Shown here piece by piece: positions 34,906 to 43,828 of a stretch of DNA of 64,000 nucleotides (the first letter of the stretch is position 1; each line of letters opens with the position of its first letter). This stretch comes from Candidatus Latescibacterota bacterium (lineage in GTDB: Bacteria > Latescibacterota > UBA2968 > UBA8231): contig JAJDUT010000113.1 in the NCBI GenBank assembly GCA_022826515.1, positions 62,001 to 126,000 of the forward strand, written 5' to 3'. The notes beneath the pieces are model-generated. The model was not told the origin of the DNA, did no database searches, and saw only the letters and a list, made by a program, of their open reading frames with translations. The translations under genes were made by a program, and so were the position numbers.

Positions 34906-36051
34906 ATGGAAACGATTCGTACCCTCTCTTGCAAGCTGGTGGTTCCGCCGCAGGTAGCCACACGTATTGAGGCGACGCTTGACGCCTTTAGCCAAGCCTG
35001 CAACTTTGTGGCTGATTGGGGCAACGAGCATAAGAAGCACCGGCAGTACGATCTGCACAAAGGCTGCTACCGCCACGTGCGCGAGCAGTTCGGCCTGTCG
35101 GCCAACTTGGCCGTCCGTGCCATTGCTCGGGTAGCCCCTCGCTTGGCCAATGCCAAGACGCGTCATAGCCAGTTCAAGCCCACCAGTATTGACTACGACG
35201 CCCGTATCTTCAACCTCAACGTGGAGAGCGAGACGGTCAGCCTGCGCCTGCTCGACGGGCGCTGCACCCTCGCGCTGGCTTTGGGAGACTTCCAGCGGCA
35301 AGCGCTTGCGGGTCAGCAGCCGACCAGTGCGACGCTCAAGAGAGGACGGAAGAATCGCTTTTACCTTGACATTCAGGTAAAAGAGGACGCACCCGAGCCG
35401 CCCCAAGATGCGGATATTGCAGCCACCCTCGGCGTTGACCTCGGGTTGCGCCATATCGCCACTGATTCCGCAGGACACCAGTTTCAAGGGCAAGACCTTG
35501 CCGACTACCGCCAGCACCGCGCCAACGTAAGAGCGTGGCTGCAAGCGAAGGCAGATACCGGCAGCAAAAGCACGCGCAAGGCGTGTCGCCGGGCACTCAA
35601 ACGGCTTTCGGGTCGGGAGCGACGCCACCAGAAACGGGTCAACCACGAGATCAGCAAGCAGCTTGTCGCCTTTGCCCAAGCGCATGGGCTGGCTATCGTA
35701 CTCGAATGCCTCAAGGGGATTCGAGATAGATGTCGGTTCCGAAAGGGGCAACGGCGTAGCTTGCACTCGTGGGCGTTCTACCAGCTCCAGCAGTTCGTCG
35801 AATACAAGGCGCGACGCGTTGGCGTCCGGGTTGTCTATACGGACCCGCGCTATACGTCGCAAACCTGTTCCGATTGCCTGCAGGTTGGTATTCGTCGTCA
35901 AGATGACTTCTCCTGCAAAAACTGTGGGCAGCGTTCCCATGCCGACTTTAATGCGGCCAAGAACATTGCCCGCTGGGGCCTCGCTGTAATCCGAGGCGAA
36001 TACTCCCTACTCTCTTGCTTGCTCCCAAGCGGCACAAGAGTAGGAGGGTAA
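34906..36051 (+). CDS. tnpB: TnpB (IS200/IS605-family OrfB) RNA-guided nuclease
   Basis: A 381-residue protein starting METIRTLSCKLVVPP at ATG 34906. An N-terminal helix-turn-helix/wedge region is followed by a RuvC nuclease split over three motifs: Asp178 in LGVDLGLRHIA, Glu267 in IVLECLKGI and Asp347 in HADFNAAKNIA. A zinc finger CSDC/CKNC lies before motif III. All catalytic residues are intact. No tnpA (Y1 transposase) gene is nearby, so it is an IS1341-like solo tnpB. TnpB proteins are known to cut DNA guided by a right-end RNA (omega RNA). Confidence 0.93.
   Translation: METIRTLSCKLVVPPQVATRIEATLDAFSQACNFVADWGNEHKKHRQYDLHKGCYRHVREQFGLSANLAVRAIARVAPRLANAKTRHSQFKPTSIDYDARIFNLNVESETVSLRLLDGRCTLALALGDFQRQALAGQQPTSATLKRGRKNRFYLDIQVKEDAPEPPQDADIAATLGVDLGLRHIATDSAGHQFQGQDLADYRQHRANVRAWLQAKADTGSKSTRKACRRALKRLSGRERRHQKRVNHEISKQLVAFAQAHGLAIVLECLKGIRDRCRFRKGQRRSLHSWAFYQLQQFVEYKARRVGVRVVYTDPRYTSQTCSDCLQVGIRRQDDFSCKNCGQRSHADFNAAKNIARWGLAVIRGEYSLLSCLLPSGTRVGG
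36002..36048 (+). ncRNA. candidate omega-RNA hairpins at the tnpB 3' end
   Basis: The last codons of tnpB can fold. An outer stem pairs CCTACTCT (36006-36013) with AGAGTAGG (36037-36044), and an inner stem pairs GCTTG (36017-36021) with CAAGC (36026-36030). In IS200/IS605 elements the guide RNA overlaps the 3' end of tnpB and reaches the right end. Position and structure fit that, but the RNA ends and guide cannot be fixed by eye. Confidence 0.45.
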
Positions 36052-36113
36052 AGCGGACTGCTTTAGCTGTCTGTGCGATTACTTATGGCACAATATATAC
36101 CTGTGGGAGAGCG

Positions 36114-36347
36114 ATGATGCGAGAATCGGATCTCTTAGCCCGTATCACAATTGATCCAGAACAATGTGGAGGACGTCCCTGCATCCGGGGAATGCGCATC
36201 CGCGTCAACGACGTACTCGAACTCCTCGCCGCTGGCGAGACGCCTGAGCAAATCCTAGCAGACTATTCCTATCTCCAGCCGGATGATATTGCCGCTAGTC
36301 TTCTGTACGCGGCGCATCAGCTTGATCACCCCATTCTAGCCGCCTAG
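36114..36347 (+). CDS. DUF433 protein (VapB/antitoxin-like)
   Basis: A 77-residue protein with the DUF433 pattern RITIDPEQCGGRPCIRGMRIRVNDVLELLAAGETPEQIL...YLQPDDIAASLLYA, a winged-helix-like fold. It starts at tandem ATGs (36114, 36117) behind GGGAGAG. DUF433 genes usually precede a DUF5615 (PIN-like) toxin gene. None is seen in the 80 bases before the next gene, which runs the other way, so this copy is an orphan. It sits 62 bases after tnpB in the accessory island. Confidence 0.88.
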   Translation: MMRESDLLARITIDPEQCGGRPCIRGMRIRVNDVLELLAAGETPEQILADYSYLQPDDIAASLLYAAHQLDHPILAA

Positions 36348-36427
36348 GATTGGGGGCGTCACAGTGGGCGATGAGTCGAATCGCGCCGAGACGCTCCAAT
36401 CTACAATCCCAATGTCCCGCCGGAATT

Positions 36428-38713
36428 TCAATAGACGACCGACACCATTCGGTTGACGCTCTGGCTGTGGGCGTCGCTTTCCACTTTGAGCCGTAGAAAG
36501 TAGTGGCCGGGCGGCACCAGGTCGCCCGATTGGTCTCGCCCGTCCCAGACCAGTTCCTGGGCGCCGGCCAGCGCTTGTCCCGAGATCTGGCGCACCCGGC
36601 GGCCGGCTAGGTCGAAAAGCTCCAGTTTCAGCGGTCTGTGCTCCAGCACGTTGATCAGGTTCAGGCTGATGAAGAGGCGGTCCCCTATGCCGTCGCCATT
36701 GGGTGTGAGCACTCTGGGGTACACGGAGAGATGGGCGAAGAGGGCGCGGTCTAGGGGCAACTCGACGATATTGGTACTGCTTTCGACCTGTGGGTTGGCG
36801 TCACCCGGTTCGACCCGCTGGCGCACATCCGGGCCCAGCTCGCTGTCTTCGAGAAAGAGATCAAAACGCGTGGCCTGCAGGAAAGCGGCGGCCTCAAAGC
36901 GCATCTCCACCAGTTCGCCGCTCTGCACCCGGCGGGGGAACTGCAAACGGAAGCCGGTGCTGTCCTCTCGCGCTTGGACCTCGATGGGCGCGCCATCGAG
37001 GCGGGTGTCGACAAAGCGCAGGGGCGTGGAGGCCTCTATGGCCAGTCGGTCAAAGCCGGCGCGAGTAGCAGGGGCGCGCAGCCAGTAGGAAAAGGTCACC
37101 ACGGTGCCAGGCTCGACCTGGAAGGGGTAGAGCTCGGCGCTGACGCGTTCGGCGATGGGATCGGCGAAGTCCAGGCTCACCCAGTCCAAGGAGGGCGCCC
37201 GCAGAGGAGAGTCGCTCACCAGACGCGCGTCGAGCTGAACGAAGCGCCTGAGCGAGGGCGAGAGGAAGGTCTGGCCGGAGGCCGCGTAGATGTTGCTCCA
37301 GGGACTCCAGTCGCCGCCGGGCGCAGTGGTAGTATCGATGGGGCCGCGGAAAGAGGGAATGAGCTTGTCCCACCTCCGTGCGGTGACTTCTTTGAGATTC
37401 TTGTCATAGTAGGTGAAATCCTGCTCCAGTTCGTTGCCCGAGCGGCTGCGCAGCTCGAGCCGGGTGCCGGAGGGTACATCGGCGGCCCAGCGGAGGGTAT
37501 TGACATTCTTCCGGCCCTTGAGATCGAGGATGGGGGAATGGAAGCGCACCTCGCGCGGAAAACCCTCGCTGAAGACCATGATCTCCGCAGTATGGCCACT
37601 GGAGTAGCAACCGGGTGCGCTAGTGCTGGATGCGGTGGTACACTGGGCGTCCCAGGTCTTGAAGAGGATGCGCACGAAGCGCGTGGGGAGAGGGGCGAAG
37701 CGGTGCGCAACCATGCCTTGGCGGCGGGTGGTCCACGGCAGGACGCCGGAAAAGTGCTTGGTCCAGCGCAGCGAGCCGTCCGCGGCCAGCGAGCCGTCCG
37801 AGGTCATCATCTCGTGGAAGTTCATATTGAAATGCCGCCCGCGATCGATATGGCCGATGTGGTGAATCTGGTCGACCCAGTAGATGGCGCCTAGGTCTAG
37901 GACGATCCAAGCCCAGACATCATCGGCGGCGCGCGGGACTCGGCCGCTGCGCCAGTAGGTGTTGATTCGGCCGTCGATCAGCCGCAGGGCATTGGTCAGC
38001 GTCGCGGCTTCGAAATCTGTGCGGTTGGTGCCGATGATGATTTCGACGTTCCCGCCCCGCTCGTACAAGCCCGAGACTAGATTGTCGCCCAGAGCTTCCA
38101 CTTCGATTTCGACCAGCCGCGCATCGAGCGCGGCCTTGAGCGCTTCGAAGCGCACGAACTGGATCGGCGTCGGGGGTATGGCGGGAATGGCGAAGTCGAC
38201 GCGGTGGGCGCTGTTTGCGCCGAAGCGCTCGGCGATGCGGTAGGTCAGGGTGCCGGGGACTGGGACCCTGGCATGGTCGACGAACTGTTCCCCGGTGGAC
38301 AGCAGCAGGTTGAAAATCTCAAAAGGGGGTGCAGCGCCGTCGAAGACTAGAGAGACGCGGCTGGCCGGGACGCCGCGGCCCAGGTCCACCTCGATCCAGC
38401 CCGTCTCTTCCAAGTCGCCCGAGGCGGACTGCCAGCCGGTCGCAGGGTCGCCGTCGAAGACCCGGGCCGCAGTGGCGCGGTTGGACCCAACGCCGCGGAT
38501 GCCGCCGCCATGGTCTAGGGCATCAAGTGCGGCATTGATGTTTCTGCGAACCGGCAAAGGGCGGACGACCCCTTGGGGCGTCAGTTCGACGATCCCCAAG
38601 GGCAGGGTCCACTCGCGCCACTGGGCGGCGTTGTCGAAGCGCAATTCCTCGGCATTGAGCGGAGCAGCCGCAGCGAGCGCCAGCACGGCGCAACGCAGAT
38701 GTTTGGGTTTCAT
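36428..38713 (-). CDS. secreted FlgD-tail exoprotein, class A
   Basis: A 761-residue protein with a signal peptide from ATG 38713 (MKPKHLRCAVLALAAAAPLNA). The order is: a class A N-terminal motif (NINAALDALDHGGGIRGVGS), a first discoidin-like domain (WIEVDLGRGVPASRVSLVF), a second one (WAWIVLDLGAIYWVDQIHHI), a beta module (ERVSAELYPFQVEPGTVVTF) and a FlgD-type tail (LTPNGDGIGDRLFISL, LFDLAGRRVRQIS, WDGRDQSGDLVPPGHYFLRL). The protein at 48349-51081 has the same order. It follows the two-domain PhyH gene by 20 bases on the minus strand. Its role is probably extracellular binding; no catalytic motif is seen. Confidence 0.85.
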   Translation of the reverse strand: MKPKHLRCAVLALAAAAPLNAEELRFDNAAQWREWTLPLGIVELTPQGVVRPLPVRRNINAALDALDHGGGIRGVGSNRATAARVFDGDPATGWQSASGDLEETGWIEVDLGRGVPASRVSLVFDGAAPPFEIFNLLLSTGEQFVDHARVPVPGTLTYRIAERFGANSAHRVDFAIPAIPPTPIQFVRFEALKAALDARLVEIEVEALGDNLVSGLYERGGNVEIIIGTNRTDFEAATLTNALRLIDGRINTYWRSGRVPRAADDVWAWIVLDLGAIYWVDQIHHIGHIDRGRHFNMNFHEMMTSDGSLAADGSLRWTKHFSGVLPWTTRRQGMVAHRFAPLPTRFVRILFKTWDAQCTTASSTSAPGCYSSGHTAEIMVFSEGFPREVRFHSPILDLKGRKNVNTLRWAADVPSGTRLELRSRSGNELEQDFTYYDKNLKEVTARRWDKLIPSFRGPIDTTTAPGGDWSPWSNIYAASGQTFLSPSLRRFVQLDARLVSDSPLRAPSLDWVSLDFADPIAERVSAELYPFQVEPGTVVTFSYWLRAPATRAGFDRLAIEASTPLRFVDTRLDGAPIEVQAREDSTGFRLQFPRRVQSGELVEMRFEAAAFLQATRFDLFLEDSELGPDVRQRVEPGDANPQVESSTNIVELPLDRALFAHLSVYPRVLTPNGDGIGDRLFISLNLINVLEHRPLKLELFDLAGRRVRQISGQALAGAQELVWDGRDQSGDLVPPGHYFLRLKVESDAHSQSVNRMVSVVY

Positions 38714-38732
38714 CAACTTGGCCGCCAGGAGC

Positions 38733-40367
38733 TCACAGTTTGTTCGAGGGCCATGCAAAAGGGCGTCGGCCGTCGTGCCCGTACGTGAAGAGCGCGGTCC
38801 GCCTCGGTGACTCAGCCTCCCAGCGGTACGCCCCGTGACAGACCGTCCCGCCCAAAAAGAACAGAACAGACCCGCGACGTATTGGAATGTGGCGGATCGG
38901 CGCGCGCTCGTTGCAGGTCCGCACCGAATGCGGCAAGGGGTAGCACGATTTGTGACTGCCCGGCACTACGACAAATCCGCCATCGTCAGGCCCGACGTCG
39001 TTGAGCTGCCAGGCGACGTTGATGCTCGACCTCGTGTGCACGCGCCCGTTTACTATCTCGTAGTGCTTGCCGACGCAGGTCGGGTTGGCGTTCCCCGAGT
39101 GCAGCATCTGCCCGCTCGAGCCTTTGACGTGGCACAGGGCCGTGTTCTGAGTTACCCTGTACCCTGGTCCAATCATCCAGTTCAGGCGCTGGATGACGGC
39201 CGGATGCGCCAGCATTTTGAGGAAAGGCGCGTTGTGTGGTGCCGGTAGCTGAAACAAGTCCTTCAGGTCTGGCCGGCCCGTGCCCGAGATCGTCGGCGCT
39301 CCAGGGATGTCGGCAAGCGTCACGTCCCCGTCGAGCTTGCCGCCTACGCCCCGGTACACTAGGCGGTCGAGGTTGGCGTCGATGCCCGCCACGGCCGCAT
39401 CGACCCAATCATCGTCCATGACGCTCTCGACCAACAGGAAGCCCTGGGTGTCAAACGCCCAGCGCTCGGCATGATCATCTCGGCATTCGAACTCGAGGGC
39501 AGAGGAGGCCCTCTGCGCCGCGTCGGCATCGGCGGCCGAGGTGAGCCAGGTGGTAGTGCCATCCGATAGGAGCAAGCGACGCGAGTCGCCGCCCGCCAGT
39601 ACGGTTTGCTCGGCCTCGCCCAGCCCTTCCGCCCATGCGGGCAGGGGTTGCTCGTCCTGCTGGTCAGGTGGCCCCTGTGGCCGAGCCGTGCGCGAGATGA
39701 AATTTACCACGAGTAGCTCACCCTCATCACCCTGCGGGCAGACCCCGTGCAGCGTGCTAGCGGCGCACAGCAGCACGTCGCCCGCCGCCAGCGCCGGGCG
39801 CTCGGCGAAGCGGCTGGAGGATGGAAGCGGTGGGGCCGGCAGCCCGCTCTTGTGCGAGGAGGGCACGACCACTAGCGGGCACTTGCCTTCTGCGGAGTCC
39901 GTGAGGGCGATGACGACCACCAGCCCCTGGCACTGCCGGATGCGGACCTCTTCCCAGTCGCCGCCGGCCCGCGTGAGCTGAGTTCCGTCGGCGTTGCGGC
40001 CATTCCACCCCGCTAGGTTGATGTACGCCCGGTCTAGTGTATGCGCCCCGCCTTCGAGTGGCAGCGAGGCTTCGTCGTATTCTCCTGCAGCGGCGGCAGG
40101 GACGTGCCTCGCAGGGCCGTCCTGGCGAAAGCCATCGCCGCACAACTCGCGCACGTAACGTCCGACGGTGCCGGCCTCGCTGCAGAGATCGCCCAGCTCA
40201 TCGCCGCTGTTGCGGCACGCGGATAGCTCGGCTTGGCTGAGGAGTTGCGGCAGCACGACGAACCCGAGCGCGTCGAAGGTGAAGTTCTGCTCTATGGTAA
40301 GGATCGATGGCTCGTGTACGTGCGTCGCCTCGTTCCAGTGGTTTACGGTGTAGGTGTCGATGCCCAT
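38733..40367 (-). CDS. two-domain phytanoyl-CoA dioxygenase (PhyH)-superfamily protein
   Basis: A 544-residue protein. The start at ATG 40367 has GAGGT seven bases upstream. Two PhyH-like jelly-roll domains follow one another. The N-terminal one (about 25-230) has the distal pattern ASTLHGVCP but no clear HxD. The C-terminal one has LHSGN (His423, Gly425), PDDGGFVVVPGSHKS and the distal histidine 511 in VCHGAYRW. The usual HxD iron-ligand carboxylate is replaced by HxG. In Fe/2-oxoglutarate enzymes that change is known from halogenases, but it also occurs in uncharacterised PhyH paralogues. The substrate is unknown. It is divergent from the GH5 gene. Confidence 0.82.
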   Translation of the reverse strand: MGIDTYTVNHWNEATHVHEPSILTIEQNFTFDALGFVVLPQLLSQAELSACRNSGDELGDLCSEAGTVGRYVRELCGDGFRQDGPARHVPAAAAGEYDEASLPLEGGAHTLDRAYINLAGWNGRNADGTQLTRAGGDWEEVRIRQCQGLVVVIALTDSAEGKCPLVVVPSSHKSGLPAPPLPSSSRFAERPALAAGDVLLCAASTLHGVCPQGDEGELLVVNFISRTARPQGPPDQQDEQPLPAWAEGLGEAEQTVLAGGDSRRLLLSDGTTTWLTSAADADAAQRASSALEFECRDDHAERWAFDTQGFLLVESVMDDDWVDAAVAGIDANLDRLVYRGVGGKLDGDVTLADIPGAPTISGTGRPDLKDLFQLPAPHNAPFLKMLAHPAVIQRLNWMIGPGYRVTQNTALCHVKGSSGQMLHSGNANPTCVGKHYEIVNGRVHTRSSINVAWQLNDVGPDDGGFVVVPGSHKSCYPLPHSVRTCNERAPIRHIPIRRGSVLFFLGGTVCHGAYRWEAESPRRTALFTYGHDGRRPFAWPSNKL

Positions 40368-40535
40368 AGTTAGACCTCGATGGATTCTGGAGGATGGACG
40401 GTGTTTTCTGGCATCTCTCCATCCCACTCAACCCATTCACGCTACAGAGAACACCGCTACGGCGGCAAGCTAAACAAAGTTTTCGTATCTCACAACTACG
40501 GGTCCTATTGAGCAAACTGCAGGAGAAAATCTGAA

Positions 40536-42116
40536 ATGGGAGAAAAGAATCGTCCCTCGTCGGCTAGGCGGCCCAGTCGCTTTTGTTGGTGCAAAAACAG
40601 CGTACTCCGCTTCCGCAAAATCGCAATAGCGCTTATTCTGGGCTTTCCCCTACTGGGGGAGTCAACGACAAAGTTGAGCAAAGGGGAGATCATGTTCGAG
40701 CAGATCGGCAAAGGTATCAACGTGGATGTCTCCCATCTTGAAGGTGGTCCGCCCGAAAAGGTGTTGTATGATCCCGCCCAGTATGATGCCGTCAAGGCCG
40801 CGGGATTCCAAAGCATCCGCTTCTTCGTTGTCGCTGGGGAAGACCCTGCTATCTACAAAAACAGGATACAGGACGCGCTTGACCGAGACCTTGCGGTCGT
40901 GATCTGCTTGTGGGGGAGCGGTCAATGGGCATCGAAGCCGAAAGAGGGGATACAGGAGTTTGTCGCAATTTGGGATAGAATTGCGCAGTACTACAAGGAC
41001 TACCCCGGCAGCCTTGTCTTCGAACTTTGGAACGAGCCGGCGGGGCTGATAGTGCAACCGGGAGGGATTCAGGGGATAAAGGACGGCAAAACCGTTATGG
41101 AATACCTCAACGCGGCGATCCCCAGCATCAGGAAGACCAACCCAGACCGCACGCTCGGAATCGGTGGACCAGGCTTTAATGGGGGTCGTGAACTCGCGCA
41201 ATTCGTCACACCGGAATATCTGACGTACAGGCTGGAAGACGGCTCAGGATTTGCGGACGACACCAATATCATCGGCATCTTCCACATGTATCAACCGCAC
41301 AAATTCACGCATGGAACTTCGGGGCTAGACGAAGTTCTTGGGTGGCAGGATGAAGTGAGAGAGCAGATGTCACACCCGGTGGCATGGTCGAAGAAATGGA
41401 GCAAGCCTCTGCTGCTGAGCGAATGGGGCGCTTGGGTGCCGCCCTGCCATACGGTTGAAGACTTCAAGGCCTATATTGGATTTGTGGCCGACGAATGCGA
41501 GAAACACAACATCGGCTGGATGTATTATTGTGCAGGTTTCAACAACCAATGGGCCTTCAACATTCTCAATACCGAGGACGGTTGGAACCAGGACGCACTT
41601 GACATTCTCACGGAAGTCACGGCCCCCCCGCCCCCGCCGATGTCGCCACTCATCAATTCGGAGTTCAGCAGCGGAACCGAGCACTGGACCAGCGAAGGGT
41701 CCGTGCAGATGTCTGTGGCGAGGAGCGCAGGCCTGAGCGGCCTAGCTGCACTCAAAGTGGAAAGCAAAAAATCGGACCGGGCCGAAATCTATCAGGAAAC
41801 CCCCAAGAGAAAGTGGAGTCCTCCGGGTAGGTACCTGATCTCCCTGAGAAAGGGAAGGCTCTATAAAATATCCTTCTTGGCCAAGTCCGTGGGGGGGATG
41901 GGAACTCTCAAGGTGCGATTGGCCGACGTCTCCGGTTCAAGAGAGGGGTTTTGGACCTCCACGCCGGTGACAATCTCAAACGCAAAAAGGGAATATGCGA
42001 TTGAGTACAAGCATACCGGCAGGGATGTAAAAGACGTCCGGGTGGCGTTCCTGTTTGGCGACAGAGACCAGGTTATCCTGCTGGATCGAATTGCACTGCA
42101 CGGCTATCGGGAATAA
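40536..42116 (+). CDS. secreted GH5-family glycoside hydrolase with C-terminal carbohydrate-binding domain
   Basis: A 526-residue protein starting at ATG 40536 behind CAGGAG. A signal-type segment lies at residues about 28-45 (KIAIALILGFPLLGES). The TIM-barrel has the GH5 acid/base Glu167 in FELWNEPAG and the nucleophile Glu296 in LLLSEWGAW. A Pro-rich linker (TAPPPPPMSP) joins a C-terminal CBM4/9-like beta-sandwich (EFSSGTEHWTSEG ... VAFLFGDRDQVILLDRIALHG). It would cut beta-glucan or beta-mannan chains outside the cell. An alternative start at 40692 has a strong Shine-Dalgarno but would drop the export signal. Confidence 0.92.
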   Translation: MGEKNRPSSARRPSRFCWCKNSVLRFRKIAIALILGFPLLGESTTKLSKGEIMFEQIGKGINVDVSHLEGGPPEKVLYDPAQYDAVKAAGFQSIRFFVVAGEDPAIYKNRIQDALDRDLAVVICLWGSGQWASKPKEGIQEFVAIWDRIAQYYKDYPGSLVFELWNEPAGLIVQPGGIQGIKDGKTVMEYLNAAIPSIRKTNPDRTLGIGGPGFNGGRELAQFVTPEYLTYRLEDGSGFADDTNIIGIFHMYQPHKFTHGTSGLDEVLGWQDEVREQMSHPVAWSKKWSKPLLLSEWGAWVPPCHTVEDFKAYIGFVADECEKHNIGWMYYCAGFNNQWAFNILNTEDGWNQDALDILTEVTAPPPPPMSPLINSEFSSGTEHWTSEGSVQMSVARSAGLSGLAALKVESKKSDRAEIYQETPKRKWSPPGRYLISLRKGRLYKISFLAKSVGGMGTLKVRLADVSGSREGFWTSTPVTISNAKREYAIEYKHTGRDVKDVRVAFLFGDRDQVILLDRIALHGYRE

Positions 42117-42134
42117 GTCCCTATCAGATGACCC

Positions 42135-43796
42135 CTACTGCACGGTAAACGCCGCCTCGAGCCGATCCTCGTGGATTGACACCTCTGACTCGTAGCGGCT
42201 GCGCAGTTGCTCCATGTACTCGTTGAACGCGTTCCGGTATCTGTGGCGTCTGAGCTGAGATCGGACCCTCATCTCAGCTTCGGCAAAGGTCTCGCGCTTG
42301 CGTTCCCGGGAGAGCACCTTGAAAATGGAGTAGCCCTCCTGCACCTTGACCGGTCCCGTGAGCTCGCCGATTGCGGCTTCGACCGCAGCTTCCACGAAGC
42401 CGCCGAACTGGGGCGATTCGTAACGGTGCATGTGGAATCGACCCTCGGCATCACGCACCTCGAGCGATCGAACCGAATGTCTCTTCGCTAGGTCGCCAAA
42501 AGCGGCACCGTCCTCGATCATCCCTTTCAACCGCAGTGCTTCTATTTCCGTTCTTACGAGAATTTCCTGCACCTCGGTCTGTTCGGGATGCAGGAATCTC
42601 TCCGCGTTGGCCTCGTAGTACTGGCGCAGGTCGTCATCTGTGATAGCCACTCTCTCCTTTAACACCTTGGACCTGAGGACCCGCACCAACAACTGCTTTC
42701 CCTGCTCTTCGAGCCATCGGGCCATCCCCTCTTCGCGATCGATCCCTTGGCGCACAGCCGCCTCCTGAATCATCACGTCTGGGATGATGTACTGCTCGAC
42801 GAAGGAGGCCACCTGTTCGGCGTCGCCGAGCGTCTCCAAGACATTGCCCTTGCGGCCTTTGGCCGCGCCGATGAGGTCGGCCGCGGTGATCTGTCCGCCA
42901 TCGTACTGGTAGAGTGCGATCGCAGATGGGTCGGGGCCGACGTCCACCGCACCGGGGCGCAGTGCCTCGACGACAGCGGCTATGCCGTCTCGGACCGGCT
43001 CGAGGCGGTATTTGTCCCTCAATTCCGCCACCAGCTCGGCCTTCGCGATTCCATGTTTCTTTTGTTTGAATTCTTCCGCGATTTTCATCCGCTGCCGCGG
43101 ATGGAGCTGAGCGGTCATCTCATCGAGGATCTTGAAGACGACGTATCGGTCGCCGATTCGAATCGGACCCGACACTGAGCCTACCGCGAGCCCGAACAAC
43201 TTCTCGGCGATGACGGGAATGATGGCGTCCTTGGTGGCGAACCGGCCTGTGTCCCCGCCCCGGGCAGCGGTCTCTTCGTTCATCGACAGCTTGCTCGCGA
43301 CGTCCGCGAAGCTCACCCCTGCCTCGATCTGCCTAGCGGCCTCCTCCGCCGTCTCAAGGTCGGCGACCACGATTTCGCCCAGTCTGACGGCGCGGGCGAG
43401 CCCCTCCCGGTCTATGTACTCTTCTACTTCACCGTCTGCTACCGTTGCGTCGATCGTTCTGCGCTCGTACTCACTGACGAGCTTGGCCTTCCTGATTCGG
43501 ATCATCCTAGTCAGGTAGGAGGAGCTCTTTTCGATGCCTTGGCTGCGGGCTTCCATCAGCAGCAGTTCTGTGTCGATCATGGCCTGCAGATGGACTCTCA
43601 ACGGCTCCTTCCCGGCCTCTTCGCCCTTGGCGTACTCGGGCAGTTTGGCGAGGAAGTCCCGCACGTCCCGCACAGTGATCGTCTGGTCTCCAACCTCCGC
43701 GACCGTGGGATTTTCATCCTGCGGTCCGCAGCCTGTGCAAATTAAAAGGAGCGCTAGGCTGCCTAGCGATCCGTAGAAAAAAGAAAAAGCGCGCAT
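42135..43796 (-). CDS. lipoprotein peptidyl-prolyl isomerase (SurA/parvulin-like, two PPIase-like domains)
   Basis: A 553-residue protein starting at ATG 43796 after TGGAGGTG. A lipobox (ALLLICTGC) makes it a lipoprotein. A SurA-N-like helical region (TVRDVRDFLAKLPEYAKGE ... MIDTELLLMEARSQGI) precedes a first parvulin domain (RLGEIVVADLETAEEAARQI, GDTGRFATKDAIIP) and a second, more divergent one near the C terminus (VQEILVRTEIEALRL, GELTGPVKVQEGYSIFKVL). SurA-type proteins escort outer-membrane proteins across the periplasm. Its place last in the operon after a large barrel candidate supports a dedicated chaperone role. It is convergent with the GH5 gene. Confidence 0.88.
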   Translation of the reverse strand: MRAFSFFYGSLGSLALLLICTGCGPQDENPTVAEVGDQTITVRDVRDFLAKLPEYAKGEEAGKEPLRVHLQAMIDTELLLMEARSQGIEKSSSYLTRMIRIRKAKLVSEYERRTIDATVADGEVEEYIDREGLARAVRLGEIVVADLETAEEAARQIEAGVSFADVASKLSMNEETAARGGDTGRFATKDAIIPVIAEKLFGLAVGSVSGPIRIGDRYVVFKILDEMTAQLHPRQRMKIAEEFKQKKHGIAKAELVAELRDKYRLEPVRDGIAAVVEALRPGAVDVGPDPSAIALYQYDGGQITAADLIGAAKGRKGNVLETLGDAEQVASFVEQYIIPDVMIQEAAVRQGIDREEGMARWLEEQGKQLLVRVLRSKVLKERVAITDDDLRQYYEANAERFLHPEQTEVQEILVRTEIEALRLKGMIEDGAAFGDLAKRHSVRSLEVRDAEGRFHMHRYESPQFGGFVEAAVEAAIGELTGPVKVQEGYSIFKVLSRERKRETFAEAEMRVRSQLRRHRYRNAFNEYMEQLRSRYESEVSIHEDRLEAAFTVQ

Positions 43797-43828
43797 CGTA
43801 CACCTCCACTCAAGCTCGCGTCTATGCC

